Shown: positions 6,390-13,788, counted from the first letter of the stretch. The stretch is 22,995 nucleotides of DNA from DSOS01 sp035286585 (GCA_035286585.1 DATEDC010000163.1:1-22995); one strand, 5' to 3'. Notes: a model not told the origin generated them from the sequence alone. Made by a program: numbers and translations.

Positions 6390-6764
6390 ATGAACAAGGT
6401 TAATTGGACTGCGGTGGCCATTTTCACCGTTGTCGTGCTGCTCGTCTTCCTGGTGGGTGTTAGCCTGCTAGGTGGTTGGGGGTATGGCGGTTGGGGAAGG
6501 ATGAGTGGCTACCGCTCAGGCATGATGGGGCCAGGCATGATGGGCGGATGGGGGTTTGGCCCATTCGGCTGGATCGGCATGATCTTCATGTGGCTGATCC
6601 CGCTTGGCCTGATCGTATTGGTGGTGGCAGGAATTATCTGGTTGGTGCGGGCGATGGGTGGCGCCGGGGGACCGCCCTCTCCAGCGCGCACCTGTCCTAA
6701 TTGCGGTCGCCCTGTCCAGGCCGATTGGCACAACTGCCCGTACTGTGGACAGGCACTTTCTTAG
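6390..6764 (+). CDS. Two-pass membrane protein with Met/Gly-rich loop and C-terminal zinc ribbon
   Basis: From ATG 6390, with GGAGG just upstream, this is 124 residues. There are two transmembrane helices (about 7-28 and 61-87) and an extracytoplasmic-looking loop (29-60) that is rich in Gly, Met and Trp (GYRSGMMGPGMMGGWG). The C-terminal zinc ribbon is Cys102-x2-Cys105...Cys116-x2-Cys119. A longer upstream reading would overlap the previous gene and is not supported. Methionine clusters like this occur in copper/silver-handling proteins, but the family is not recognised. Its pairing with another zinc-ribbon gene suggests a small complex at the membrane. Confidence 0.8.
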   Translation: MNKVNWTAVAIFTVVVLLVFLVGVSLLGGWGYGGWGRMSGYRSGMMGPGMMGGWGFGPFGWIGMIFMWLIPLGLIVLVVAGIIWLVRAMGGAGGPPSPARTCPNCGRPVQADWHNCPYCGQALS

Positions 6765-6826
6765 AAGCCCATCTTTTAACCTGTAAGTCTTGATATTAGA
6801 TCGTTCGACCGAACTGCTACCGCTCG

Positions 6827-6842
6827 GAGCAGGGCGCTGCTC
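6827..6842. repeat. Short hairpin between zinc-ribbon gene and arsR
   Basis: GAGCAG and CTGCTC form a 6-bp stem with a GGCG loop. No T-run follows, so terminator function is uncertain. Confidence 0.3.
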
Positions 6843-6875
6843 AGCTATTCCCGGGCGAGAGGTTACGAAACTGGC

Positions 6876-6904
6876 TTGACAAACGCATATTAAGGGGCTA
6901 GAAT
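6876..6904 (+). promoter_or_regulatory. Promoter of the intact arsR
   Basis: TTGACA (6876-6881), 17-bp spacer, TAGAAT (6899-6904). The sequence is homologous to the promoter at 2847 but has diverged in the spacer. Confidence 0.78.
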
Positions 6905-6926
6905 AATATTCGAAAGATCGAATATT
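6905..6926 (+). promoter_or_regulatory. ArsR-type operator, copy 2
   Basis: AATATTCGA (6905-6913), AAGA, TCGAATATT (6918-6926): a perfect 9-4-9 inverted repeat directly after the -10 box, covering the predicted transcription start. It is consistent with autorepression by the ArsR encoded next. Confidence 0.78.
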
Positions 6927-6927
6927 A

Positions 6928-7317
6928 ATGCCTGGCAGGCAAGCCATGCAAAGATACCAATCCCAGACCCAATACTTCAAAGCGCTGATGCACCCCACCC
7001 GCATGGCGATCCTGGACGCGCTGCGGGAGGGGGAGCAGTGCGTCTGCCACATGGAGGCTGCCTTTGGCTTGCGCCAGGCGCACATCTCGCAGCATCTCAT
7101 GGTGCTGCGCGACGCCGGGCTGGTAGCCGACCGGCGCGAGGGCTGGAACATCTTTTACCGGGTGGTCAGGCCGGAAATTTACCCGGTGATCGACGCGATG
7201 AAGGCGTTCAGCGGCGAGCCGGATGGCAACCCATTCGAGGCGGAGATCAGATCGCTTCGCCAGACCTGTCCCTGCCCGAAGTGCAACCCGGACGACAAGG
7301 ACACAGAATATTCATAA
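6928..7317 (+). CDS. arsR: ArsR arsenite-responsive repressor
   Basis: A 129-residue ArsR/SmtB winged-helix repressor (123 residues from the likely ATG at 6946). Counting from ATG 6946, the arsenite ligand motif is Cys32-Val-Cys34-His in GEQCVCHMEAAFGL, at the same place as in classical ArsR. The recognition helix is RQAHISQHLMVLRDAGL, and the wing ADRREGWNIFYRVV is intact. An extra C-terminal cluster TCPCPKC adds three more thiols, a less common feature that could supply the third As(III) ligand or bind another metal. It is expected to repress its own promoter and the permease promoter at 11423, both carrying the same operator. Its 5' two-thirds is duplicated almost perfectly at 2908. Confidence 0.9.
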   Translation: MPGRQAMQRYQSQTQYFKALMHPTRMAILDALREGEQCVCHMEAAFGLRQAHISQHLMVLRDAGLVADRREGWNIFYRVVRPEIYPVIDAMKAFSGEPDGNPFEAEIRSLRQTCPCPKCNPDDKDTEYS

Positions 7318-7321
7318 TTAT

Positions 7322-7339
7322 CTTGGCGTTCTTGGCGTT
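7322..7339 (+). repeat. Tandem 9-bp repeat
   Basis: CTTGGCGTT occurs twice head to tail (7322-7330 and 7331-7339) just after the arsR stop. No function can be assigned. Confidence 0.5.
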
Positions 7340-7385
7340 TCCGCGTGAGATTCCTTGCTTTTTCCATAATGTCAACGATATAACG

Positions 7386-7456
7386 ACTGGTGATGACCCA
7401 CCTCTCACCGCCCTTAGAACAAGTGGTGAGATATGGGTAATCACCAGTAATTTTTT
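7386..7456 (+). terminator. Long nested hairpin followed by T-run, probable terminator of arsR
   Basis: ACTGGTGAT (7386-7394) pairs with ATCACCAGT (7440-7448). Inside it, ACCCA (7396-7400) pairs with TGGGT (7434-7438) and CTCACC (7404-7409) with GGTGAG (7425-7430). Six T follow at 7451-7456. The structure fits an intrinsic terminator isolating arsR from the large regulator, but it is longer than most and its right arm recurs at 11307-11321. Confidence 0.5.
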
Positions 7457-7457
7457 C

Positions 7458-7495
7458 TTGAAGTGGGGATGGTTAGATGCTATACTTGGAGTATA
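7458..7495 (+). promoter_or_regulatory. Promoter and overlapping palindrome of the SARP regulator
   Basis: TTGAAG (7458-7463), 17-bp spacer, TATACT (7481-7486). The -10 is the left arm of a perfect inverted repeat TATACT-TGG-AGTATA (7481-7495), a possible operator, perhaps for autoregulation. Confidence 0.5.
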
Positions 7496-7541
7496 TCTGT
7501 CGGAATTCCTGTTTAACCGCCTATTGACACTGGGGAAAGGC

Positions 7542-10514
7542 ATGCTGGAAGCGAGATTGCTGGGCCAATTTGAAGTGCTGCATAATGGTAGGCACGTCAC
7601 CATTCCCACGCGGAAAGCTCAATCACTGTTCGCTTATCTCATACTGAACGCAGGCAAATCCCACCGGCGCGAAAGGCTGGCGGGTTTATTATGGCCCGAT
7701 TCGAGTGAGGAGAACGCACGCAGCAACCTACGCCACGAATTTTGGCGTCTGCGCAAAGCCATCGAGGCCGAGGGGGAATCCTTTTTCCACGTCAATGAAC
7801 TGATGATCACTTTTAGCCCACAGGGCGAGTATTCTCTGGATGTGCATGAGCTTGAAAGAGTAACCCTGGAAGGCAGCACAGCCGACGACTTGATTAGGGC
7901 ACTTTCGATCTACCGCGGCGAATTGTTGCCGGGGTTCTACGATGAATGGGTTTTTGTGGAACGCGAGCGCCTGAATGCGCTCTTCGAGACCAAACTTTCC
8001 CGCCTGATGGAGCTCCTGCAAGCCGAGGGACGTTGGATGGAAGTCCTGGATTGGGGGACGCGTTGGATCGCGTTGGGTGGCTGGCCCGAACCCGCTTACC
8101 GGGCTTTGATAGCTGCCTACGCAAATACCGGAAACATATCGAAAGCGGCGGCAACCTACGAGCACTATGCTCAAACCTTGCAGAAAGACCTGGGATTAAA
8201 GCCATCCGAGCAAACCCAAGCGCTATACATACGCCTCAAAACTGGCTGGAAGATGGATACACCAAAATCCCCTATAGACAAATCTGCGTCAGCCCCTCCC
8301 TTACCTAAGGTGCGCCGCTCCATCTTTCCCAAGCCTCTGACCAGTTTCATCGGGCGGGAAAAGGAAATCCAGCAGGTCAAGGACCTGGTTTCCATTACAC
8401 GGCTGGTGACCATCATAGGGACGGCTGGCGTTGGTAAGACCCGCCTGGCGATTCAGGTAGCAGAAGCGCTGGCTCCCCAATTCAGGGATGGCGTCCGGTG
8501 GGTCGAGTTAGCCTCCCTCTTAGAAATCAACCCATCCAAAAAACAGGACTTCTCGCATAATGGCAGCCCATCTCCAGTTCAGGACTCGCCGATGTCACCT
8601 GTGGGCTATGCAGATCTGGTCCCCCAAGCAGTGGCAAAAGTCTTACGGGTTCCAGAGTCGCCGGATCTATCCCTCCTGGAGGGGATTCTCGAACACCTGC
8701 ATGACAGGCAGCTCCTCTTGATACTGGACAACTGCGAACACCTGATCAAAGCCTGCGCAGCCCTGGCTGAGCGTGTGCTAGTCGATTGTCCGCAGGTCTC
8801 CATCCTGGCGACCAGCCGTGAAGCCCTGGGAGTGCCTGGCGAGAGAGCCTGGCTTTTGCCAACCCTCTCTCTTCCCGTTCGAGGACCTTCAATGGATTTC
8901 AGCGACATCGTTCAATCCGAAGCTGTCAGACTGTTCATCGAACGCACTGCTAATATTCTCCCCGGCTACAAGCTGGGTGAGATAGAGGCATCCACGATCG
9001 CCCAGATCTGCCTGCGGCTGGACGGTATCCCTCTGGCAATCGAGCTGGCTGCGGCGCGCATGAATCTGCTCACGGCCAAAGAGATCGCCACCCACCTGGA
9101 CCGTCGTTTCAGCTTGCTGATGGGCGGACACCGCACCGCACTGCCACGGCACAAGGCGCTGCGAGCAGCACTTGAATGGAGCCATGAGCTTCTCAGCGAA
9201 GCAGAGCGAGTGTTATTCAGACGCCTTTCCATTTTTGCCGGTAGTTTTACCCTGGAAGCAGCTGAGGCCATTTGTGCAGGTGAAGGTATCCATGGCGACG
9301 AAGTCCTTTCTTTGCTCGGACGCCTGTTTGATAAGACTTTGTTGAACGTGGAACCCGCTCCCAGAGATGCGGATTTGGCGACGCGCTATCGTTTCCTGGA
9401 TTCCATCCGCAGTTTTGGTCACTTGAAGCTGGATGAAGCGGGCGAAACTCGATGGATGCGCGACCGGCACGCAGAGTACTATGTGCGCCTGGCGGAAGCT
9501 GCCGAGCCCGAATTCTATTTAAACAAACAGGTGGATTGGTATAGGCTTCTCCAGGCAGAAAATGACAACATCCGCGCGGTGTTCGAGTTGAGCGCCGAAA
9601 ACGACCAGGCAGAAAGTGCACTAAGGCTGACAGGTGCTTTGAGGAGGTATTGGTTTTTTGTCGGCCCTGCCTACGAAGGGCGTGACCTCGCTATCAAAGC
9701 CCTAGCATTACCATCGGCGATTCAATATAAAAATGCGCGAGCCAGGGCGCTCAACACTGCTGGCTATCTACAATTTGTCCTGGGCGATACAGCCTCGGCC
9801 AGGAAATCACTCCAAGAAGCCCTATCGCTCCTGAGATCATCCGACGATGTAGCCAGCCTGGCCTGGACACTGCAGTTCTTGGGGCTGGCGCTGACTTCTG
9901 AAGGGGAATTTAACCTGGCTGATGCAGCCTTAATAGAGGGGTCGGCATTAGCCAGGAAACTCGGTAAGGTGTACATCGATAGCTTATCTTTTTTCCAGGG
10001 AGATGTATACCTGCAAATGGGTGATCGCTCCAGAGCCAAAAATATATATGAGGAAAGCGTCAACAAACTACGGACGTTTGGAGACAAAGCCTCTCTGGGC
10101 TATCCACTGCGCCGGTTGGGCTACCTGGCGTTAGAACAAAACGACATCCCGAGTGCGTGGAAGTATTTCCAGGAGAGCCTGATGCTCAACCTAGAGGTTG
10201 GCGACAAGCTTGGTGTGGCCGCCTGCTTGACCAGCCTTGCAGCGATGGCGATTCATTTGGGCAAACTGATCCTGGCGACCCAACTCTACGGTGTTGTGGA
10301 AAGCCGTTTGGAATTGCTTTCTATGAACCTACTGTATCTAGACCAAGCCATGCTAGGGCGTATCCGCAGCCAATTGTCTCCCCGCCTCGGTCAGGCGACC
10401 TTCGAAACTGCATTTACAGAGGGATGGTATATGAACGAAGAGCAGGCGATTGGTCTGGTGGAAAAGATCATTGGAGAAGAGGATAAACATACATTTGTAC
10501 TTTCAGGCGATTAG
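7542..10514 (+). CDS. SARP/AfsR-type regulator: BTAD + NB-ARC ATPase + TPR
   Basis: From ATG 7542 (upstream GGGGAAAGG) this is a 990-residue STAND-class regulator. Residues about 1-95 form the winged-helix DNA-binding domain (LLGQFEVLHNGRHV, LAGLLWPDSSEENARSNLRH). Residues 100-245 form the bacterial transcriptional activator domain (BTAD). From about 265 there is an NB-ARC ATPase with SFIGRE, Walker A GTAGVGKTRLA (about 290), Walker B LLLILDNCEHL (about 391) and the sensor motif ATSREAL. The C-terminal ~350 residues are helical repeats of TPR type (NTAGYLQFVLGDTASARKSL). A loop rich in Ser/Pro lies between Walker A and B. The family activates nearby genes when ATP and an unknown ligand are bound. 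Upstream in-frame codons overlap arsR and are not part of it. Confidence 0.9.
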   Translation: MLEARLLGQFEVLHNGRHVTIPTRKAQSLFAYLILNAGKSHRRERLAGLLWPDSSEENARSNLRHEFWRLRKAIEAEGESFFHVNELMITFSPQGEYSLDVHELERVTLEGSTADDLIRALSIYRGELLPGFYDEWVFVERERLNALFETKLSRLMELLQAEGRWMEVLDWGTRWIALGGWPEPAYRALIAAYANTGNISKAAATYEHYAQTLQKDLGLKPSEQTQALYIRLKTGWKMDTPKSPIDKSASAPPLPKVRRSIFPKPLTSFIGREKEIQQVKDLVSITRLVTIIGTAGVGKTRLAIQVAEALAPQFRDGVRWVELASLLEINPSKKQDFSHNGSPSPVQDSPMSPVGYADLVPQAVAKVLRVPESPDLSLLEGILEHLHDRQLLLILDNCEHLIKACAALAERVLVDCPQVSILATSREALGVPGERAWLLPTLSLPVRGPSMDFSDIVQSEAVRLFIERTANILPGYKLGEIEASTIAQICLRLDGIPLAIELAAARMNLLTAKEIATHLDRRFSLLMGGHRTALPRHKALRAALEWSHELLSEAERVLFRRLSIFAGSFTLEAAEAICAGEGIHGDEVLSLLGRLFDKTLLNVEPAPRDADLATRYRFLDSIRSFGHLKLDEAGETRWMRDRHAEYYVRLAEAAEPEFYLNKQVDWYRLLQAENDNIRAVFELSAENDQAESALRLTGALRRYWFFVGPAYEGRDLAIKALALPSAIQYKNARARALNTAGYLQFVLGDTASARKSLQEALSLLRSSDDVASLAWTLQFLGLALTSEGEFNLADAALIEGSALARKLGKVYIDSLSFFQGDVYLQMGDRSRAKNIYEESVNKLRTFGDKASLGYPLRRLGYLALEQNDIPSAWKYFQESLMLNLEVGDKLGVAACLTSLAAMAIHLGKLILATQLYGVVESRLELLSMNLLYLDQAMLGRIRSQLSPRLGQATFETAFTEGWYMNEEQAIGLVEKIIGEEDKHTFVLSGD

Positions 10515-10539
10515 TGTTGAAAAGTAAGCTATAACGCCT

Positions 10540-10580
10540 CTCCCGCCGGTTTAAGACCTGCGGGAGGGTTTATCGTTTTG
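10540..10580 (+). terminator. Intrinsic terminator after the SARP gene
   Basis: CTCCCGC (10540-10546) and GCGGGAG (10560-10566) form a 7-bp GC-rich stem with a 13-base loop, followed by GGTTTATCGTTTTG. It lies between convergent genes and could serve both, though the T-run is on the plus strand. Confidence 0.6.
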
Positions 10581-10589
10581 TCAGATTCT

Positions 10590-11099
10590 TTAGAAATCAC
10601 AATTTCCAGGGTCTGGTGCATCGATGCGCACCACCGCACCGGTGGGTAACATAGCAGTCGCATAGAACACTAGATTCCCATTGCCTTCATTGCGTGCATT
10701 GTGAGTGTGGTGACGGGTTTCCATGAAAGCGCTTCCTGCCGGGTAGTTAATCGGCGTGCAGGAAGGATCATCGCCACTGTAATAAGTCAACGTACCCTCA
10801 GTGACGACGACCCATAACGGCCCCCCATGTTGGTGCCAGCCAACATAACCACCAGGAGCAATGGTAACTTTAATCACGATGATTCGATCAACATCTGTAA
10901 TGACGTTCTTGAAACCGTTCTTGAACTTTGCCCATATCGTCTCAGAGAGATTACCACTGGCAATGACTTGCGAAGTCACCCCAGATCCAGGTGTTGCTTT
11001 GGAAGTATTCACTACAAGGAATGAACTGACTAACACAACCAGGAAAGTAAAGGTTAGGATTGTGATAAATTTTTTATTAAATTGTTTTCTAGGAAACAT
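10590..11099 (-). CDS. Secreted or membrane-anchored single-domain cupin
   Basis: From ATG 11099 (AAGAGGT seven bases upstream) the protein has 169 residues. A basic start is followed by a hydrophobic helix (about 11-31) that acts as a signal peptide or anchor. The cupin domain spans about 70-155. The metal site of motif 1 is visible as His89-x-His91 (GWHQHGGP) with Glu101. A histidine cluster, His130-His131-x-His133, lies in motif 2. This fits a metal-dependent cupin exposed outside the membrane. The substrate is unknown. It is convergent with the SARP gene and shares a long AT-rich intergenic region with the arsenic permease. An earlier start at 11129 would run through the ribosome-binding site and is not preferred. 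Confidence 0.85.
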   Translation of the reverse strand: MFPRKQFNKKFITILTFTFLVVLVSSFLVVNTSKATPGSGVTSQVIASGNLSETIWAKFKNGFKNVITDVDRIIVIKVTIAPGGYVGWHQHGGPLWVVVTEGTLTYYSGDDPSCTPINYPAGSAFMETRHHTHNARNEGNGNLVFYATAMLPTGAVVRIDAPDPGNCDF

Positions 11100-11422
11100 C
11101 TCAATACCTCTTTTGGCAATTAAACTCAAGATAAACTATGGATGAGATTCACAATCTAATCGCTTGGAAAATCTTTAACTTTGTTTAAATTACTCCATAT
11201 TTCATCTCCTTTATCGTATTTTGTTTATTATTCTAAAGATAAAGTATCCCACAGCGTGTGGGCTGGTGTGGATTTTGCATGGTTTTTATTGTGTAATTTT
11301 TTGGGCTATGGGTAATCACCACTAGAACGTGAAATTAGAAGCCTTGCTGGAAAAAGTTCTTCGTGCCGGCTGTATGGAAACCTTTTTCGTTTAATGAGCT
11401 CAACAAGTGACATTTGTCACGA
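11100..11422. other. AT-rich gene-free stretch between cupin and arsenic permease
   Basis: No coding frame is supported. It holds a perfect short palindrome CCCACA-GCG-TGTGGG (11248-11262). It also holds a 15-base sequence, TATGGGTAATCACCA (11307-11321), identical to the right arm of the 7386-7448 hairpin, and a CRP-like palindrome at 11407-11420. The cupin promoter must lie here on the minus strand but no convincing -35/-10 pair was found. Confidence 0.6.
11407..11420. promoter_or_regulatory. CRP/FNR-family-like palindrome
   Basis: GTGACA-TT-TGTCAC is a perfect 6-2-6 inverted repeat containing GTGA-N6-TCAC, the core of CRP-type sites. It ends two bases before the -35 box of the permease promoter, where a class II activator would bind. 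No CRP/FNR gene is in the window. Confidence 0.4.
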
Positions 11423-11451
11423 TTGACTCTGCCATATCAGGGGTGTAAAAT
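11423..11451 (+). promoter_or_regulatory. Promoter of the arsenic permease operon
   Basis: TTGACT (11423-11428), 17-bp spacer, TAAAAT (11446-11451). The predicted transcript begins within the operator at 11452-11471, so its leader is only about 15 bases. Confidence 0.75.
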
Positions 11452-11471
11452 ATATTCGATAAATCGAATAT
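11452..11471 (+). promoter_or_regulatory. ArsR-type operator, copy 3
   Basis: ATATTCGA-TAAA-TCGAATAT, identical in both half-sites and spacing to the operators before the two arsenite-type arsR genes. It ends one base before the permease ATG, placing the permease in the ArsR regulon. Confidence 0.78.
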
Positions 11472-11472
11472 C

Positions 11473-12954
11473 ATGGAAATTCTCGACTTTCTCACCAAAC
11501 TGCTCCACGGCGGGCTGGGCAACCTGGCGGCCTATTTAGCCGCCCACGTGTTGTTGTGCCTTGCCCCGGCTTTCTATATCGCCGGGGCGATGACCGCGTT
11601 GATCCCGAAAGAATCGGTGACCCGCTTCCTGGGGCGCAACACCCCCAAGTACGTCTCATACCCCGCAGCGGCGCTGGCAGGCTCTGTGCTGGCGGTGTGC
11701 TCGTGCACGATCGTGCCCCTGTTTGCAGGCATCTATAAAAAAGGGGCCGGGCTGGGACCAGCAATCACCTTCCTGTTCTTCGCCCCGGCGGCGAACATTC
11801 TGGCGCTGGTCTACACCGGCGGGGTGATCGGCGCCGACCTGGCTTTCGCCCGCCTGACCCTCTCGCTGGCTTTCGGCATCGGCATCGGCCTGATCATGGC
11901 GCTGATCTTCAGCCGGGCGGACATCGCCCACGACAAAGCCACGGATGCCATGTTCGCTGCCCAAAGCCAGAAGGGCATGCGCCGCGCGGCCCTGGCTTTT
12001 CTGCTGATCCTGGTGGCACTGCTGCTTGCTGGGACGCTCAAAGTGGGATTGCTAACCGACTCCTACGCCCAGGTGACCTTGCCCGTAGCGGGTGCGAATC
12101 GTTTCCAGGAGTTTCTATACCAGTTAGTCCCTTACGACGCAGCCAAAGGCGAAGAAGGCGTCACCGCCCAGGGCGCGGTCCTTATTGTGCTGCTGGCGCT
12201 GATCGGCATCGCTTCCTGGAAGGGCATGGAGAACATCCACTCCGGCTTCAATCGCTGGACCTGGCTGGCGATAGGGCTGGTCGGGCTCACTTTATTGACC
12301 GCCGCGCTGGGTGTGCAGCCGCACGCCAATAGGCTGGAGGTCCTGTTCACGGGGAAGTTCTTCGGCGTGCTGCTGGCGTTGGTCGCGCTCGCCTGGCTGC
12401 TGCGCCGGCAGCTAACTGAAGACGAGCAGCGCGATTTTTTGTGGGAATCGTGGCGCTTCGTCAAGCAAATTTTTCCCCTGCTGGTGGCGGGTGTGTTCGC
12501 CGTGGGGGTGATCCGCGTCCTGATCCGCCCGGAGTGGATCCAGGCGCTGGCAGGCGGCAACACGCTGGCGGGCAATCTGGCGGGGGTGGTCTTCGGCGTG
12601 TTCATGTATTTCCCCACCCTGGTGGAAGTGCCGATCGCCAAAATGTTCCTAAGCCTGGGCATGCACCGCGGTCCGCTGCTGGCCTACCTTATGGCCGACC
12701 CCGAGCTGAGTTTGCAAAGCGTCCTGATCACCGCGACCATCATCGGGCGGCTGAAGGCCTGGGTGTACGTGTTCTGGGTGGCGCTGTTCAGCACCCTGGC
12801 GGGGCTGATCTACGGCGCGTGGATCGACGGCGCCAGCCTGGGCTTGCTGGCGCTTTACCTGGCGTCGGCCATGGCCGCGCTGGCAGGCCTGCTGTGGTGG
12901 ATGAACCGCCGCAACCAGGCGCAAGTCGTGGCGCAGAGCGCATCTTCTGATTGA
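11473..12954 (+). CDS. ArsP-like permease (PF03773 family)
   Basis: A 493-residue polytopic membrane protein of the PF03773 permease family (ArsP/YraQ), with about 10-11 hydrophobic segments. The signature CSCTIVPLFAGIYKKGAGLG lies at residues 76-95, with Cys76 and Cys78. Next comes TFLFFAPAANILALVYTGG, and a second related half near residues 385-440 (VFMYFPTLVEVPIAKMFLSLG). Characterised ArsP proteins export trivalent organoarsenicals; other members are linked to metal or metalloid efflux. A matched ArsR operator and the next gene, a small thioredoxin, support an arsenic role. No Shine-Dalgarno is seen: the ATG is almost at the transcript start. The exact substrate is uncertain. Confidence 0.88.
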   Translation: MEILDFLTKLLHGGLGNLAAYLAAHVLLCLAPAFYIAGAMTALIPKESVTRFLGRNTPKYVSYPAAALAGSVLAVCSCTIVPLFAGIYKKGAGLGPAITFLFFAPAANILALVYTGGVIGADLAFARLTLSLAFGIGIGLIMALIFSRADIAHDKATDAMFAAQSQKGMRRAALAFLLILVALLLAGTLKVGLLTDSYAQVTLPVAGANRFQEFLYQLVPYDAAKGEEGVTAQGAVLIVLLALIGIASWKGMENIHSGFNRWTWLAIGLVGLTLLTAALGVQPHANRLEVLFTGKFFGVLLALVALAWLLRRQLTEDEQRDFLWESWRFVKQIFPLLVAGVFAVGVIRVLIRPEWIQALAGGNTLAGNLAGVVFGVFMYFPTLVEVPIAKMFLSLGMHRGPLLAYLMADPELSLQSVLITATIIGRLKAWVYVFWVALFSTLAGLIYGAWIDGASLGLLALYLASAMAALAGLLWWMNRRNQAQVVAQSASSD

Positions 12955-12967
12955 TAAGGAGGTTGGC

Positions 12968-13216
12968 ATGTTAACGATCAAGGTTTTGGGCACTGGCTGC
13001 CCTAACTGCAAGAAGGTGGAAGCGATTGCCCGGCAAGCCGCGGAGTTGATGGGCATGCAGGCGGAAATCATCAAAGTCACGGATTACAGCCAGATCATGG
13101 AATACGCCATCCTGTCCACTCCCGGCCTGGTGATCAACGAAAAAGTGGTCTGTTCAGGGCGCATCCCCACCCCCGCTGAAGTGACCACCTGGGTGGCTAA
13201 TTCACTCGAGGAGTGA
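12968..13216 (+). CDS. Small thioredoxin-fold protein (MTH895/TM0996 type)
   Basis: An 82-residue minimal thioredoxin/glutaredoxin-fold protein with the active site Cys-Pro-Asn-Cys in VLGTGCPNCKKVE near the N-terminus and the cis-Pro loop STPGLVINEKVV. AAGGAGG precedes ATG 12968, 13 bases after the permease stop, so the two are one operon. Such small thioredoxins are repeatedly found with PF03773 permeases and are thought to reduce or hand over a thiol-bound cargo; this is context-based. Confidence 0.92.
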   Translation: MLTIKVLGTGCPNCKKVEAIARQAAELMGMQAEIIKVTDYSQIMEYAILSTPGLVINEKVVCSGRIPTPAEVTTWVANSLEE

Positions 13217-13239
13217 AAAGTCTCAGTAAGGAAAGTGCA

Positions 13240-13758
13240 ATGGCCAGGCGAACAATCTATTTAGGGTTGATATTTGGGATCAGCTTGCTAATTAGCAACT
13301 GCAGCCGCCCTTCGATCCAGGTTTATCAGGCTGCGCCTATCGAGCAAGCGGTACGAGAGGAAACCCTCGATATGAGGAATTGCGATAGCAATGATGATAT
13401 GGTCACAACGCTCGCGGCTCAAGCACCGGCCAGGCAACACATCTCTATTTCCGAACTGGCGACAGCGGTAGAGACTGGTTCAGTCATTGACATCCCCAAT
13501 GAAGTCTATAATGAGCTCAGATTGCAGATTGAAAGTGCGCATCGAACCGTATTTGAGAAAGCTGTAGCAAGTGCGGAAAAGGTTGATTTTACTATCCCTG
13601 GACATAAGATCCATATGTATAAAATTCATTGGATCCAGCAGATATATCGATCAACGATTTCTTTCGCTATAAACGATCAAGCCTGCACTGCTTCTTATGT
13701 TTATACTCTGGAAATCCCTAAACTGGATAGTTACACTGTGATGGCCTGTACGGCTTGA
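13240..13758 (+). CDS. Unknown putative lipoprotein in the arsenic operon
   Basis: From ATG 13240 (AAGGAAAG upstream) it has 172 residues. A basic start, hydrophobic helix and ISNCS near residue 21 suggest a lipoprotein signal, though Asn before the Cys is not the standard lipobox. The mature part contains Cys in DMRNCDSNDD, DQACTASY and the final VMACTA, a helix-rich middle (NEVYNELRLQIESAHRTVFEKAV), then a beta-rich end (HKIHMYKIHWIQQIYRSTISFAI). I do not recognise the family. A GTG at 13213 overlapping the thioredoxin stop is an alternative start. It lies between two permease/thioredoxin modules and is probably co-transcribed, so a periplasmic or surface accessory role in efflux is possible but unproven. 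Confidence 0.72.
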   Translation: MARRTIYLGLIFGISLLISNCSRPSIQVYQAAPIEQAVREETLDMRNCDSNDDMVTTLAAQAPARQHISISELATAVETGSVIDIPNEVYNELRLQIESAHRTVFEKAVASAEKVDFTIPGHKIHMYKIHWIQQIYRSTISFAINDQACTASYVYTLEIPKLDSYTVMACTA

Positions 13759-13774
13759 ACGCGCTAGCTACTGT

Positions 13775-13788
13775 CTGCCAGTTGGCAG
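13775..13788. repeat. Short perfect palindrome before acr3
   Basis: CTGCCA-GT-TGGCAG, a 6-2-6 inverted repeat 16 bases after the lipoprotein stop. No T-run follows; it may be an operator or a processing hairpin. Confidence 0.35.

Noticed and set aside
7038..7541. Extending the SARP regulator upstream over arsR
   Set aside because: The in-frame codons upstream of 7542 are just arsR read in another frame plus a hairpin, and the homology begins at MLEARLLGQFEVL.
2877..11471. The four ATATTCGA repeats as CRISPR or transposon ends
   Set aside because: They are kilobases apart, palindromic, and each is locked to a -10 box, which fits operators only.
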